From Centropus unirufus (taxonomy: Eukaryota > Chordata > Aves > Cuculiformes > Centropidae), in the NCBI GenBank assembly GCA_013397695.1, contig VYZI01000170.1, positions 1,469,459 through 1,533,458 of the forward strand: a stretch of DNA of 64,000 bases, in the 5' to 3' direction. Below are positions 12,401-25,600 of the stretch, in pieces (position 1 is the stretch's first letter; each line of letters starts with the position of its first letter). The translations under genes and the position numbers were made by a program. Under the pieces are notes generated by a model. That model saw nothing but the letters and a program-made list of their open reading frames with translations, searched no databases and had not been told where the DNA came from.

Positions 12401-15400
12401 CTATGCAGAGCTACTTGTCAAGTTGAGATGTGTGCAATGAAGAGAGGTGCCCCTGCTCCAGCAATCACCGTTGTACCGGTAGAGGTCTCAAGGCTCTGAC
12501 ATAAAAAAGCATCCATCTGGAGAGTAGCTGAATTCTGCCTTAAAATCTAAAAACCAAAGAAGCTTTACCTTAGCAAGCCTTTTGCAGACCTCCCTGACTA
12601 ATGTAGTCATTTATTTAACTTAGAAAGTTTATTAGGTATTTTTTTCACAGTCCAGAAATAAAATCTTTCATGAAGGGCCTGGGGGAAGAGCAAAGGGCAG
12701 GAATTCATCACTGACTGATAATGAGATTGTGTCTATCAAACAGTTTATGAATTACTTCTATCCTAATAAGAAGAAAAATACAGAAGAAAATGTTCATAAC
12801 AACCCATGCCTCAATTTATCCCCTTAAACTGATGTGAAAACATCAGAGGACCTCATTTCTTCTTCTGCTAGACCAAGTCTGCTGCTATAGAGAACTCGTG
12901 GCCTCCTGAAATCGTTCAAAGGAGAAACAACCATAGTCCAGAAGGCGGCAATTTTTTGAGCAGGAAAATCTGACCTGGAGAAGAACTATCAAGCCATGAA
13001 GATGCTTGAAATCATTCTCGTGTTGGCAGATGTTCGAAAACAGTCTGGGAGGTTGTCATTGTGACTCGCAGATAAGCACGGGACCTCTAGTAGACATTGG
13101 GAGGGTGACAAGTGGAAAACTTGAATGCTCATTCAAAATAGGACACGAAGCTGGATATCCGTAGTTTACCCAGTCAGTCTGTGATAACAAAGGAAGGAAG
13201 CTGAGAGTGTCACCAGTAGCAAGGGAGAGCCAGAATGGAATATTCAAACAAAAAACAAAGAGGTGATAAGACTTCAGGGTGGAAAAATACTGGAAACAAA
13301 CACGGAGGAACATATTGGGGGGAAAAAAGATAAAGCAAAGCGAGTGATGAGATTGAATTCATGAACATGTTTGACCTCTCCTTTGAATAATGTGTGGTCT
13401 TTGTTAGAGCTCACTATAGGGTTTCAGCACCTGGCAGAGGAATGAACATGTTGGAGATACTGTATTTCAGCTGCGTGTTAAGGCTTGCTCCTGCAGGAAG
13501 CTCCATATCATCTGATGGGCCTGTTGATGTCTGTTCCAGAAGTAGAACTCCATGAGGTACTGGAAAGGAGTTGAAACATAATTAAAAAAACCCTCAAGTT
13601 ATCAAAGACTAAAAAAATAGCCCACTTTGGTTGATTGATATTAAATATATAAATAGTATTGGCTTTGCTCAAAGAAAGCACATGAGCAGCTAAAGGAAAA
13701 TAAGGCACCTGTGAAATGTGGAGTTCTTTAGCTGATGGTGTCTTTCCCCAAATCCTGGGAAAAAAAGCATCTACCCCTGATAGAGGGAAGGGAAAGAAAT
13801 TAATTCCTGATGCAGCTCAGAAACCTGAGGGCTGCTCTGCGTGTGGACACTTTGCTTCAGGAGCAGTTCAACTGCAGACCTTGTTCATTCAGAGTAAAAC
13901 TGCCTTTATGTCAGCTCAGTTTTATGGATTTGGAATAAGCGCACTCACAGGTTTATGCCGATTTGAGTAATTCTATTTGTATTTCAGTTGGGTTAAGTTT
14001 TTGACGAGCCTTAAGTTCCATAAGGGGTAACCCAGGCTGAGCATTCATAAGGCCTTGAAGAGAAAGGGCCTTGGAGCCAGCAGCCTTCCTGTCAGCTTTT
14101 GAAATGAATACTTTAATGGTGGGGATTTCTGTGTTTTGATCATCTATTTCCTATGCCAGAAAATTGCTTTGAAAACCCCCATGGTTTTCTGCTCGGCAGA
14201 GCCTGTCCCTCACAGCCTGAGTGCAATTTAGAAACCACCCCAGTAACGAAGCCTCGATGAATGCCAGTGGAAAATGTTCGACTCCACAGAGCTGCTGTCT
14301 CCATTTTTTCCTCTGCTCTTTTCCTTTTCTCTGTTTTTATTGCTCCTACTTTCCAGCAAACTTGGTTTCTCTTACAGAAAGGATTTTTTTCTTCTCCCCC
14401 TAAGAGGAAGGAGGCGCCGGTGCTGACACACTGCACTTATTTAACCCAACCCTTCAGGGAAGTGATCACCACTGAGCAGTGAGAGCAGGAGCGGTTGGAC
14501 ATAAACTACTCCTCCAGGTCTCTGCAAGGCAAATTTTGGTGTGCAACTGGGCGGATTTTCTAACACAAGCAAGGAAACCTCGGGCCAGCCTCCTCCCAGG
14601 CTTCTGCAGGCTGGGTGATATCACACAGGAATGAGGAGGTATGATTCATCCCCACTGCACAGACAAAGTCAGCTTTCACAGCCGCTCTCGGTGGAGGCAG
14701 GCGCTCGTGTGGAACAAAGAGTCTGGGCAAAAGCTCCGCTGGCACCAGCTGCAGCTGCTCTGCTCCTCCGTAGGTACCTTTCCAGCAAAGCAAACAAAGG
14801 TTATTGTGTTTTGGGTTCGGAACGCACTCCGTTCACATTGCTAAATCGCTGCGGCACAGCTTGGGAGCGTGTTCAAAAGTCTCGGCTCCCAGCCCTGTCC
14901 CAAACCGGGTAATGCGGACACGGCGGTGAAATGGTCACACGAACCTTCCTGTGTCATGAGCAAACGCATGCCAAAAGGCTTCACAGTGCATATCACATAA
15001 ATCAAACTCACAGAAACCCGGCAACAAGAAGGCACTTGATCAAACTGAACTTTTCAAACAGCAGCTACTTTGTTAGGTCCTTTTTTTTGAAGTGGGATAT
15101 TGCAGCCCAGCCCTTTCCAGGAAGACAGAGAACTTTCCCAAGCCCAGTCATTTTGAGGTTTGCCCTCAGCTGTGCTGCCTACCCATCCCACTTCTGAGCC
15201 ATCACCACATACCTTCAAACTCTCACATTAAACGCCCGCTGTAGCGCGGACATCTGGGTGCTCTGACAGTCACCAATTCCACCAGGAAGCAAGGATGCTC
15301 TTCCTGGTGCTGCCCCAGAGACCCCTGAAAGACAGAGGGATGCTGGGGTGCATCAGTCAAGGAAGTCCCAAGCTGCTTTAAGCCCAATCTGATTATTTTC

Positions 15401-15470
15401 TTGAAATTTCCACTTTTCCTTTAGTACACCACTTGTGATGACTAAAACAGTCCTGATTATGCATCCACTG
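9461..15470. other. Upstream intergenic DNA without a supportable gene
   Basis: Mostly AT-leaning unique DNA with no coding segment I can recognise. A small perfect inverted repeat lies at 12003-12010 and 12026-12033 (CATCTGAC and GTCAGATG, 15-nt loop). Distal PDLIM4 enhancers could lie here, but the sequence alone does not show one. Confidence 0.65.
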
Positions 15471-16206
15471 ACCTCTGGAGGATGAGGTCCTGCACCTGGG
15501 GCAGGGCAATCCCAAGCAAAATTACAGGCCAGGAGGAGAATGGATTGAGAGCAGCGCTGAAGAGGAGGACTCGGGGTGCTGGTGGGGGAGAAGCTGAGCA
15601 GGAGCTGGCAATGTGCAGTCACAGCCCAGAAACCAAGCGTGTCCTGGGCTGCATCCAAAGCAGTGTGGCCAGCAGGGACAGGGACAGGATTCTTTCCCAG
15701 TAGAGAGAAAAGCTCCCCTGGAGCCCTGTGTTCAGTTCTCAAGTCCTCAGCACAGGAAGGACATGGATCTGTTGGAGTGGGTCCAGAGGAGGCCATGGAG
15801 ATGATCCAAGGGCTGGAGAACCTTCTGCCCAAGGACAGGTTAAGAGAGCTGGGGTTGTCCAGCCTGGAGAAGAGAAGGGTGCAGGGAGACCTTAGAGCAG
15901 CTTCCAGTGGTGCAAGGGGCTCCAGGAAAGCTGGGGAGGGGCTCTGGATCAAGGAGTGCAGGGATGGGATGAGAGGAATGGTTTGAAGATGAAAGAGGGG
16001 AGATTGAGGTGAGATCTTGGGGAGAAATGTTTTGCTGTGAGGATGACGAGGTCCTGGCCCAGGTTGCCCAGGGCAGTGGTGGCTGCCCCATCCCTGGAGG
16101 GGCTCAAGGCCAGGTTGGATGGGGTTTGGAGCCCCTTGGGCCAGTGGAATGGCTTTCAAGACGGGCTGGAGGGGCTCTAAAACCCCTTCCAACCCAAACC
16201 CTTCCA
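15471..16206 (+). mobile_element. CR1 non-LTR retrotransposon, 5'-truncated 3' end, sense with PDLIM4
   Basis: The sequence follows the CR1 3' end: 'gatgaggtcctgcacctggg' near 15481, 'gagaatggattgagagcagc' near 15536, 'aaggacatggatctgttgga' near 15757, then 'caaggccaggttggatgggg' near 16106 and 'ccttccaacccaaacc' near 16185. It encodes no intact protein: only the last part of the open reading frame 2 region and the 3' UTR remain, as in most CR1 copies. Small deletions and substitutions show an old insertion. The terminal ATTCTATG-type repeat is nearly gone. The copy stops about 240 bp before the PDLIM4 start codon. Confidence 0.92.
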
Positions 16207-16447
16207 CGAAGTCGCAGTAAGCGCAGGCTTTGACACCACCAAACGCTGCCGTGTAACTTCACCCCTGCGAGCCGCCCCTCCGAGCCCCACCGCTCTCCCC
16301 TCCCAGGACAAAACCCCTCCTGAACGCCCGGCCCGGCCCGGTCCCGCCTTCCCGCCCCGCCCCGCCCCGGGAGGCGGGACCGGCCCGTGCGGGACCGGGA
16401 GCGGCGCGGAGCGGCTCGGGAGCGGAGCGGGCAGGAGCAGCCCCGCC
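16207..16447 (+). promoter_or_regulatory. PDLIM4 proximal promoter and 5' UTR, GC-box rich, in a CpG island extending to about 16640
   Basis: This 240-bp interval between the CR1 copy and the start codon is very rich in C+G and CpG. It has overlapping CCGCCCC boxes (Sp1/KLF type) at 16351-16370, an inverted GC box (gaggcgggac) at 16371-16380, a direct repeat of GCGGGACCGG at 16374-16383 and 16389-16398, and a run of GAGCGG units up to 16430. I see no TATA box. The pattern is that of a dispersed CpG-island promoter. The transcription start is not visible in the sequence and is inferred to lie in this interval. CpG richness continues through exon 1 into the first 100 bp of intron 1. Confidence 0.8.
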
Positions 16448-16540
16448 ATGAGCCATTCGGTGGCCCTGCGTGGCCCCTCGCCGTGGGGCTTTCGCTTGGT
16501 GGGCGGGAAAGACTTCAGTGCCCCGCTGACCATCTCCAGG
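16448..16540 (+). CDS. PDLIM4: PDLIM4 coding exon 1: start codon and PDZ N-terminus (residues 1-31)
   Basis: The exon encodes MSHSVALRGPSPWGFRLVGG and continues to LTISR. It supplies the first PDZ strand and the PWGF loop (residues 12-15) that binds the C-terminal carboxylate of a partner. The start is the first ATG after the CR1 copy, with G at -3, and I see no upstream ATG between 16207 and 16447. The donor is agg|gtgagc and the intron phase is 0. The exon lies within the CpG-rich promoter segment, so the 5' UTR is probably short and continuous with it. Confidence 0.97.
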
Positions 16541-16643
16541 GTGAGCCGGGGGGAGCGGTCCGGGTGATGGAGGCGGCGGGGCTGGCGGCGCCGCTCCGGT
16601 ACCCGGGGCCGGCGGGCAGCAGCGCTTGGGGGGTTAATTAATT

Positions 16644-16668
16644 TATATATATGTGTATATACACACAC
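16644..16668. repeat. Alternating purine-pyrimidine tract (TA/TG/CA) at the start of intron 1
   Basis: Twenty-five bases alternate pyrimidine and purine without a break. They contain a 14-bp perfect palindrome, TGTGTATATACACA, at 16652-16665. The tract lies about 100 bp after the exon 1 donor, at the downstream edge of the CpG island. Confidence 0.9.
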
Positions 16669-19600
16669 CTAACTACATTCAAGTAAGAATTTTGCTCTGC
16701 ACCACTTCCAGCTGCTCTCCCCTGCCTTAACGCAGAGCGCTTCCCATGCTTTTTGGTGTGTTTTTTTTTTAATCCCGGGTCTTAATTCAGAAATTAATTC
16801 AGAGTTCTTGGGCTCTCAGAGCCACGCAGGGCTTTGGGCTGGTGCCCTGGACCGAGTTCACGGGCTGCTGGATTTTTTTAGGAAGGCACGAGTGAAGTCG
16901 GGGAGAAGTTTCTCTGCGCGAGCGGCTGTGTTGCGGGGTCCCTGTGGGCTGGGAGGAATTGTGCTCGCACTTGTATTTAACCTCACAGCCATGTATTCTA
17001 GAAAATTCTTTGCTAACACACCCCGGCTGGCTTGAAATAGGCTTTGTGTGTAGAAGTATATGAAAACAAACCATCCCCCGTTTGGGAAGGAGCGCAGCAC
17101 GGTGGGTGATGGATGAGGTGCTGTGCGCGCTCCTGTGGGCACTGGTGTTTCCATCACCACTGGGCAGTCCTGGACACCCAAAGCTGTCCCTGCCTTCCCC
17201 CAGCGTGTTGAGGCTCTGTGGAATAATGCCGAGGTCCTTGGGCAGCCGCTTGAGCAAACATTGAGGGTATTGGAGGGCTCTGGAAGGAGCTATAACTTAA
17301 ATATATTGTCGTAATGCATACAAGCCGTTTGCTGTCTCTTCATTCGTCTGCCAAAGCTGTGACAGAACAGGGAAAACACGTACCCTGAGCTTGAAAGAAA
17401 TCATTCTGGGAACGAGCAGGTTTGAAAGAGCTGGGTTTGTATTTGACTTCAAACGTGTCTATTGCACAGCTTTGTGTCTGTTTTTACTTTGTGCTGTCCC
17501 GTGCCGAGTGTTTCAGCGAGGGATTTTTTTGAGGAGTAGCAGAAAGAGGTGGATGAAGAGGAGGGGAGACCAGGACTGGGAAAAGCTGGGGCGCCATAGG
17601 TTTCTGCCCCCAGCTGGGGTGTCTGTGCTGCAAGGTGGGACACTCGGCTTTCCAGGATCAGCGTTCACCTCCCAGACACAGGGAACTCCTCTTTTCCCCC
17701 CAGTAACATGAGTAAATCCCAACAAAACACGAAATCGCCTCTTGGTGGCTGTGAAAACGTTCTTATTGTAAAAGTTCATATCCTCATTTAGCAGAGGGAG
17801 CCTGTTTTCCTGTTACTTTGAAACAAAGAGTGGCTTAATATTAAACAAGAAAAAACAAAGTCTGCTTTAGACGAGCCAGGTGGCTGCCAAATCCCTTGTC
17901 GGATTCAGCCAGCCTGGGAGGTGTGAGAGTAATTCTCATCGGGCCAGTCTTGCTTTGGATCACAAGGAGCTGTAACACAAGTAAGCAGCCACGGGGTGTT
18001 ATTTCATGTCAGCGAGTGTGGCAGCTTTTTACACGTGGTCCTTTTTAGACTCTGCTCCCACTGAAGAGAGGGGTGATGCTCTGATGTGCTGTGTTGTAAC
18101 AGCTGCTCCTGGAGAGTGAGAAACAACTCCCTGGGAATGTAAATGTGGGTGTAGGGTGCTCTGCTTGAGCTCCAGTCTCTTAACACCAGAAGCAGCCTCG
18201 CTAGCTTTGGAAATAATATCTGAAAATGTTAAAATTGGGGAAGGATTTGCTTCTGCCATAGCTCCCAGCCATGGGCGTGAGGGAAGGGGTTGCTGAGGGG
18301 CTCCTGGGGGAGCCAGAGCTTCACGTGGTGGTGGGTCCATGCAAACCTGCCTCTGCTAAGCACGGAGCACGGCTGGTGTGGTGCCATATTCATTTTTATT
18401 CTGTAATTGTCTAGTTAGACAATTAAACTAATTGTCTAACCAGTAAATCTGTTCTTTCCAGCTTAAAAACCCGGCAAGAGGGCTGGGTTGCTGCAGGAGC
18501 CTCTTGCTGTAGCTTAATTGTTGAGGTTTTTGGCTGATTTCTGCTTCCTTCAAAGTGCTCTTTTCATTTTATTTGCTTTATATTAAAATGCCATTCAATT
18601 ACAAACATACTTTGAAAAGCAGAAATACTGCCGGGAGGCACGACCAGACTCTGGGACTCTGCATCCAGCTGTGAGCCCAAGATGCTGATGTGCTGTGGGT
18701 GGGATGAGCTGCCCAAGGGGTACAGGCTTGCTGTGCCCCACATCTGTGCCCAAGGGGGCACAAAGCTTTTGGGCTGTGTGGCTCTGCAGGCATCCTACCT
18801 GGACTTGGTTATATTGGTAGTTCCTAAGCAGTAGTTTGGGATTTGAGGTATCCAGAAGCCACCCACATTCAGTTCTGGGTGTTGAAGGCTGGCTGCTGGC
18901 TTATAAACCAAAATTATTTGCATAGGGGTTTGAAAGAAATTCTTCTGCCATTAATAGGCTGGTTTTCTCTACTCTTTTATAAGATGCTAGAAGAAATTGC
19001 TTCTCCCCAGAGCTCTCCCTGCTGTAAGAGTGCAGAGATGTGATGCTGCCCCAGGAGCCACAGCAAGTGAGACTTTGCTGTCTGCTGGGAGGACCCTGGA
19101 AGGGTGCAGCTTCTTCTCCAAAGCCTGTCTGAGTGTCACTGGTTTGGGCCAAATGAAGGCAGAGTTCCTTATTGTTGCATTTATGGGGCCTGAGGCAGAA
19201 GTGTCACTGTTAGAGGGAAAATAGTGAAGCAGTGGGGGTCAGTGGAGCTGCCAGACCAGACTGAGCTGGTGTGAAGGCACTCCCCAAAAGTGGCTTGTGG
19301 CACTATTATCAAGAGATAAACTTGAAAAACTATGGATTTAGCAGCAAGGGAAATAATGATCACGCAGTCCTGATATGGAATTGGACTTGTGCTCGCTAGA
19401 ACTTGCCTGAACCTTTGGCCCCCTGAAAAGTCACCACATTTGTGCAGGTGCAGCTGATGGTGTTGAATCCATCCCTTGCAGCTGTTTCAAATATGCTTGT
19501 GAAATCAGGGAATGATCTGTTTTTCCTGAAAACAGGTCACCTCCCTCTGTGGCTTGATCAATCTTAATGACAAGTGGTAAAGATCTGATTGCTCAAGTGT

Positions 19601-22600
19601 CTGGAACAGCTGATGCTGAGTGCTGCCCTCAAGATGCCACGGCTCCAGCTGGAGTGTTCAGGCCTTCTCTGTTAAAGATCCCGAAAGATGAATGCAAATC
19701 CAGAAGGGTGTGCTTAGGGCCACGTGAAAAACCAGGCGTGCTGGCCACCCTTCTTTCTCTCCTGTTTCTTCTTGCATTTTCTGGGGGATGAAGATGGGCA
19801 GGGTTGGAGTTTACTGGGTTGATCTGGGGACACAGAGCTCCAGGGGGATGCTGGTGCCTTGTCAGCACTGTGCAGGGAAGGGAATTGGAGCCCAAGGCTG
19901 TGCTCTGGGCAAGAAACCCAACTGGTTTTATACCCAGGCCTGCAGTCAGCTAACGCTGGGTGTAGTACACGGTGTAATTGTGCCTCCTCCTAGTGGTGTT
20001 TATAGGGGTAAGGGAAAGACCCAAAACATCTGCTTGGAATTGGCCTTAATGACTTGATAGAACATGGTTTTAAGACTTAATTAGGTTTCAGGTAGCTAAC
20101 AGCTGCATCTTCTTGATAGAGCAGGGTAGCAACTGGGCACTGCTTGCCTTTGGTGGGAAAGGGGACAGCATCGTGCTTGACCAGCAGGCACAGCTTGGGA
20201 GCAGAAATGGAATAACTTACTCAGCTGCTCTCGGTGTTGTGCTTCTAACCACATCAGTGAGTGCTGTGGTTCTGTGTGGGATCACTGTTGATCTGCCCCT
20301 TGCTTAGGATTAAAAGATAATCAGTCATTAGTGTAACTAAAGGAGCTGTATGCATTTCATCACCCAAACTGGCTTGTCCAGCTCTTGGAGCAGTCAATGT
20401 CGTCATCTACCCAACTCTGCCAGTGTTAATCCAAGCTCTTGCTGCTTTTAATGTCACAGATAAACTACTTGGCTCAACAGATAATTGACAAATGGACTGA
20501 TTCCAGTGGTTTTTAAAAACTATTTTAATACAGTTTTTCTTTTATCTGTTGACTTCAGACTCTGTTTACCCACTAGTCTCTAGCAGAGCAGCAAAATGTG
20601 TTTGTCGGCGTTGGCTTGGAACTGTAACACAAGAAGGCTGAGAAATAGTTGGTCTGCAATCCATTACCCAGGTATTGTTTGGGTTAAGGTTGACTTTTAA
20701 ACTTAAGTAGCTTTTGTATTTGAGCAAATATGCGTCCTGTTAAAGGTTATGATACTCAAGAAGGAATTCTGCTGTGGGAGGAATTCCAGTAAAAGTGGTC
20801 TTGTTGACTCCGTGGGGCAGCCAGCAAATGCCCAAGTGCGTTGCTGTGATCCCACTTGAAGGCAGAGAGTACCCGCTCGGGGCAATCATTTCTGGGCTGG
20901 CCTGTGAGGTGTGTTCTTGTGTGCTGTGGGTTGGGGTGGCAGAACGCGAGGGCTGGGCAGTGCTGGGCCTCGGGATTTATCTAACCCAGTTACTCCAGGT
21001 ATGTTGGCAGAGAAGGCAACAACCAGAGGTGCCAGCAAAGCTAACAGGGTGGATTTTTTGTGTTCCAAAAGATTTTTCCTGTTTATATATAAACTTGTTT
21101 GTATTTGATAGTTGTTTAAGTGAGAATGATGTACTTTCTGTTCTCCCAAATGCACTGGACTGGCTGCTCTGTGTCAATGAATCCTGAAACCAGGACCTGG
21201 GCTGACTTCTGCTGACCTTTGGTGGGTTTATTGCCAGTGCAGGAGAACAAAGAGATGGTAGCTAATAAAGTTAGTTATAATGTAATAATTCAAGTGGGAT
21301 GGCCTTCTTTGAAGTGGAAGGGAAGAGTTTTGCCTGTCAATCTTTTTTTGTCCTCATCATTGTTGCGGTGCTGGCTGCTGGTAAGGTCTCGGGTGAGAGA
21401 TCTGGGTGGCCAGCCTTGAAGCTGTAGTGGTACTTAACTGCTAATCTGAACTGCTGATAGGAGCCAAGGAAAGTGTGCAACATGTATATTTGCTGCTGAA
21501 GTTATTCTGTCACTGAGGCTTTATTTAATAACTGAAAGAAAATAAATGCTTGCACTGCTTCAAGGAGAGAGAAATAGTAGAATATGCTGGAATGAGAGCT
21601 TAATGCTAATTACGGTAATCAAGCACAGTGATAATCCAGAGTGGGAAAGCAGGCGGAAAGAATGATTCATGTAGGTCCATTCACATAAGATCTGACCTTG
21701 GGGCGAGTTCAGCAAAATAAACCCAGCACACCCTTGAAAACACTGCGGGCCTCTGCCGGGCTGAACAAAGCAGAAAGGGCTTGGTGCGACTGGAATTCAG
21801 AGCCGGGGCGAGGGGGTTTGTGGGTTGGGTTGGGGGCTTTAGGGGTTTAATTTTTTTAAATAATGGTGATGTATGTTATCTAACTGCTTGAAGATTGCAC
21901 AGTTACCTGTTGGGACAGGTATTTGGAGTTGCTCTGGAAAAGTGCCGTATCCCACTGGATACAGGGATAAAAGAGAATAAAGTTAGGCAACAGACTTACT
22001 GAAATGAATGTAGCAAGCATACAGAGGGGGGAAATCCGGAATTTTTCTTTCTTTATTGAACTTTTTATTGCTGTACAGAACAGTAGATGGTGATAATCCT
22101 GGTCGTGCAAGGGGTAGATCAGTCCTTTAATTTTTTTTTTTTTATACCATTGGGGATTGTGTGGAATTAATGCAGACTATTGCAATTTAAGGTTTTTTTT
22201 TCTTGTATCTTGAGGGGAAATGCATTTTGCAAGTCTGCAGGAGTCACATAGCAAATCCTAGAAGCCACTAGTTCTCTTAAATACAGTATTGCTGAATTTG
22301 TGGTTTGATTTCTGTGCCCTTAAGATGCCTTGACTCGTGGTTCTTGGGTTCCCAAACACTGGATGAAAATGTTTTTATGTAAAGTCATCTGTGACCACAG
22401 GTGCTTGTGTGAAAGAAAACAGTAGATCTCTCAAGATCTGCTAGTGTTGATAAAATAGCTAAAACAAACATGTTCACAGAAAAGACTGCTTGATTTGTTG
22501 TCACTGCTGGATGTGTGCTGAAGGAAATCCCGGGTATGGAGTGAAGTTGTTAATGTAGAGGATTTGTACACAGCCATTAACACCAGGCTTGCCCCAAGCC

Positions 22601-25600
22601 CTGGGAGATAAGGTTCTGTTTGCTTTCTACTTTGGGACTTGCACAAAAACTCCAAGCAAACCCAGGACTCATCGGGTTACTTGGAGCAATTGCAAAAATG
22701 TCGAGCTGCGGTGTGGCATTCAAGTAGCTTTTACAGCCAGCAGAGACCTAAAATAAACCCTGCTTTCTCACCAGAGAGACCAGAGCGCTCTTTAAAGGAA
22801 AAAAAAATGCTGTGCAAGAATATTTCAGCCAATGAATCTTCCAAACATCATAAAGATGCCTTAAAACCCGTGCTGCACTCAATCTTTCTTGTCAACCGGA
22901 GCAACTCAAATTCACACCCATTAAGCCTGAAGTAGTTTTACATGTTGTGTGGACCGATAGCGGATTATGTGAATGACATTTTGCAGTACAAGCTTCTGAA
23001 AGGAAAACATATCAAAGCAGATTGTTTAAAGTAATTAGTTTTAATTATCAGATATGAGCAAAGCACAGCTATAAGAAAAAATGCCTTGAAAGGTTAAATC
23101 CAGGACTGGTCAATAATGGGCACCATGGAGTAGATGCTCCTCTGGGAGGTTTGCAGAACTCCGTCTGAATGTTGTCACTTGCCCTAAGCCACAAAATGCT
23201 TCCCAGAAGCTTTTAACATGTGTAAAGCTCCTGGTACAAAAGACCAAACCCCACAAAATATCCAGCGTTTGCAATTAAACTGGAAGAAAACCACCGAGTT
23301 GCAAAGGCACAAATCCCTGTTTCCCAAGAATGAAGCTTCAGATTTGCTCACCTGAGGAATTCCAGCTTCTCGGAGGGTTTTCTTCTGTTTGGAGATGCCT
23401 CTGTGGCTGCTTTCCTTTTGATGGGAAAGAAAGCACCAGGCCACCTTTGTGGCTGAGGAGGTGGGTGATTGGGAATGGTGAGCTCCAAGCAGCTCTGGCA
23501 AGTCTGAGAAGGTGCCACAAGCCCTGCCTGGGGTGAGGTGTCCATGGGAAGGTTTCATGGGAGAGCTGAGCATTACACCCGTAATGGAGATGAACCAGTT
23601 ATGATCATAAACACCTCCTGCTGCTGCTGGATCCAGTTTGCTGGGCGGCCCGTGTCTCGGGTTCTGCAGTGATGCTCCAAGTACACCTACATCTGGGCTT
23701 AGCCAGTTTTCCCCCAAACAAGTTGTCCTGCCCTGGACTGGCTCCCCAACATAGCAGAGTATAAAGGAGATTTAAAAGGCACGGCGGGCAGTGAACTGGG
23801 CCATTCTGTGTGGCACGGCAGTGTATCTGCAGCTTGTCCTTGGAGGAGGGGGCGAGAGGGCTCCTGGTGACCATGAACGTTGCGTCTTGATACATTGGGC
23901 TTTCCAGAAATGATTTGAAAATATAGAAATAGATCGGTGAATGTGTCCATTCAAGGCATGACGCTTCGAGAAGCTGAAGAGAATCCCTGGAAGGAATGCT
24001 TGCAGGACTTGGGGAATTTGTCTCCATTTAGACATTCAACTCTTGGCTCTTCGTGTTTTAAAGGCTCTTGCTACCGTAAGATCATCTGCTTCCTCGTGGC
24101 GTGCTTCCTGATAACAGAACAGCCCGGCTTTGTTTAAAAGCTGAGAATTTTGTCACACTATCTTGAAAGCCTCTCGAAGGCTTTAATCAGCCCCTTTTGA
24201 TCATGCTTGCAGAACAGAAAATTTCCCCAGACTTGCCTGTAACAAACTGCCATTGATTTAGGAGAAGAGTGATGTGGTCTGTCCAGGCCTGTAGGGGATT
24301 GCACGTTTTAACCCTTTAAATTCTGGGAGGAGGACTTCATTAATTGATGGGACGTGTTGTGTTTTGTTACAGTAGGGTTTTTTAAAAATTGAAGATTTGG
24401 GAGCGAGAAAGATGACTTTGTGCTCTATCTGTGATTGGCCTAATAAGTACCTTTTGTTAATTGGAATGAGAACTTCTCAGAGAATAAACACTATGTTCTT
24501 CTTTCCAATGGCCATGCCCAGACCTGTGCAGGCAGCGAGGAGCAATGGCATCCCTCATCCTTGGCTCCTGACGGATGATGTTACCCAGCCGGGTTTCTGA
24601 GAAAAAGAGTGTGGGGGAAAGGGAACGAAGTTAATATAACAAATTAACCTTTCACTAATGTGTTGTTTGTTTCAGCTTGTGGTTTTGTTACCAGAAGCGG
24701 TTACTGTTACAAAAAATGGAATATTTTGAATTAAACTAAAGCACAGTTAAGTTTGGTCTGAGCAGTTATGTTTTTGAAAGTTAATTTTTGTCTAAGCAAG
24801 TGTTTTTTGAATGTTACACGGAATGTTCTCTGAGAATGTGTTTTTCTATCCCAGGCTCTGAAGTTTTGTGTGAAGTATAATATGTGCTGGTCAGATGCCT
24901 GTTCTCCTGTTATCACCTTTGTTTTCATCCAGAGACAAGGTCAAGCAGAAAGCTGGAGCCAGCTCCAAATTATCAAGAGTTGTGACTCTTTCAGAGTTTC
25001 ATAACATCAAAATTAGACCTTGGAAAGTAATAGAATATGCCTAAGATTTCTGGGAAAATGTATACATCTGCATGTAAGTGGGGAATATATTCTGTAACGA
25101 GCTTTTGTCTCGTTGCTCAGGATTGATGGAGATCACTCCCACGTGTTGCCCAGGCTTGATAAAGGCTGCTGGCTTTCTAAAACTCCAAAACTGGTCTCAG
25201 AGAGTTTGATTTGCTGGTGTTTATGGTGTTTATAAGGAGCGTTGGCCCAGTTGTAGAGGTGGCTCGAGCGAGGAGGCTGCTCTGAGCTGTTCCCACAGCG
25301 TGCAAGGTTGTCCCTGCGTGGGCAGCGAGACGCGGGGGACTTTGCTCCCTGAGCCTCGCTCTGTGCTGACCGATCTGAGCCCCGAAGTGCTGCTGTGCGT
25401 GTTCTCCCAGGGGGAACACAACCCTGTGCGTGGTTCAGAAGTGAACTCCTCTCGGCGCAAATAATCCTGCTAAATTAGATTGCACAGCTTCCAACAGCCT
25501 TAGTGGGACCGTTGCTTTGCTTTGCTGGCCTCATGCCAGATGCTAGCACTTAGTAAATCCTAACGAGGCTCCAGTGGCCAGATAAGATAGCTACTGCTGG

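Noticed and set aside
1..16206. P4HA2 exons upstream of PDLIM4
   Set aside because: Human gene order suggested looking for them on the minus strand, but no prolyl 4-hydroxylase segment is recognisable.
15353..16207. 284-residue open frame on the minus strand
   Set aside because: It lies almost wholly antisense to the CR1 3' end and matches no protein I know. GC-rich CR1 tails often leave such frames open.
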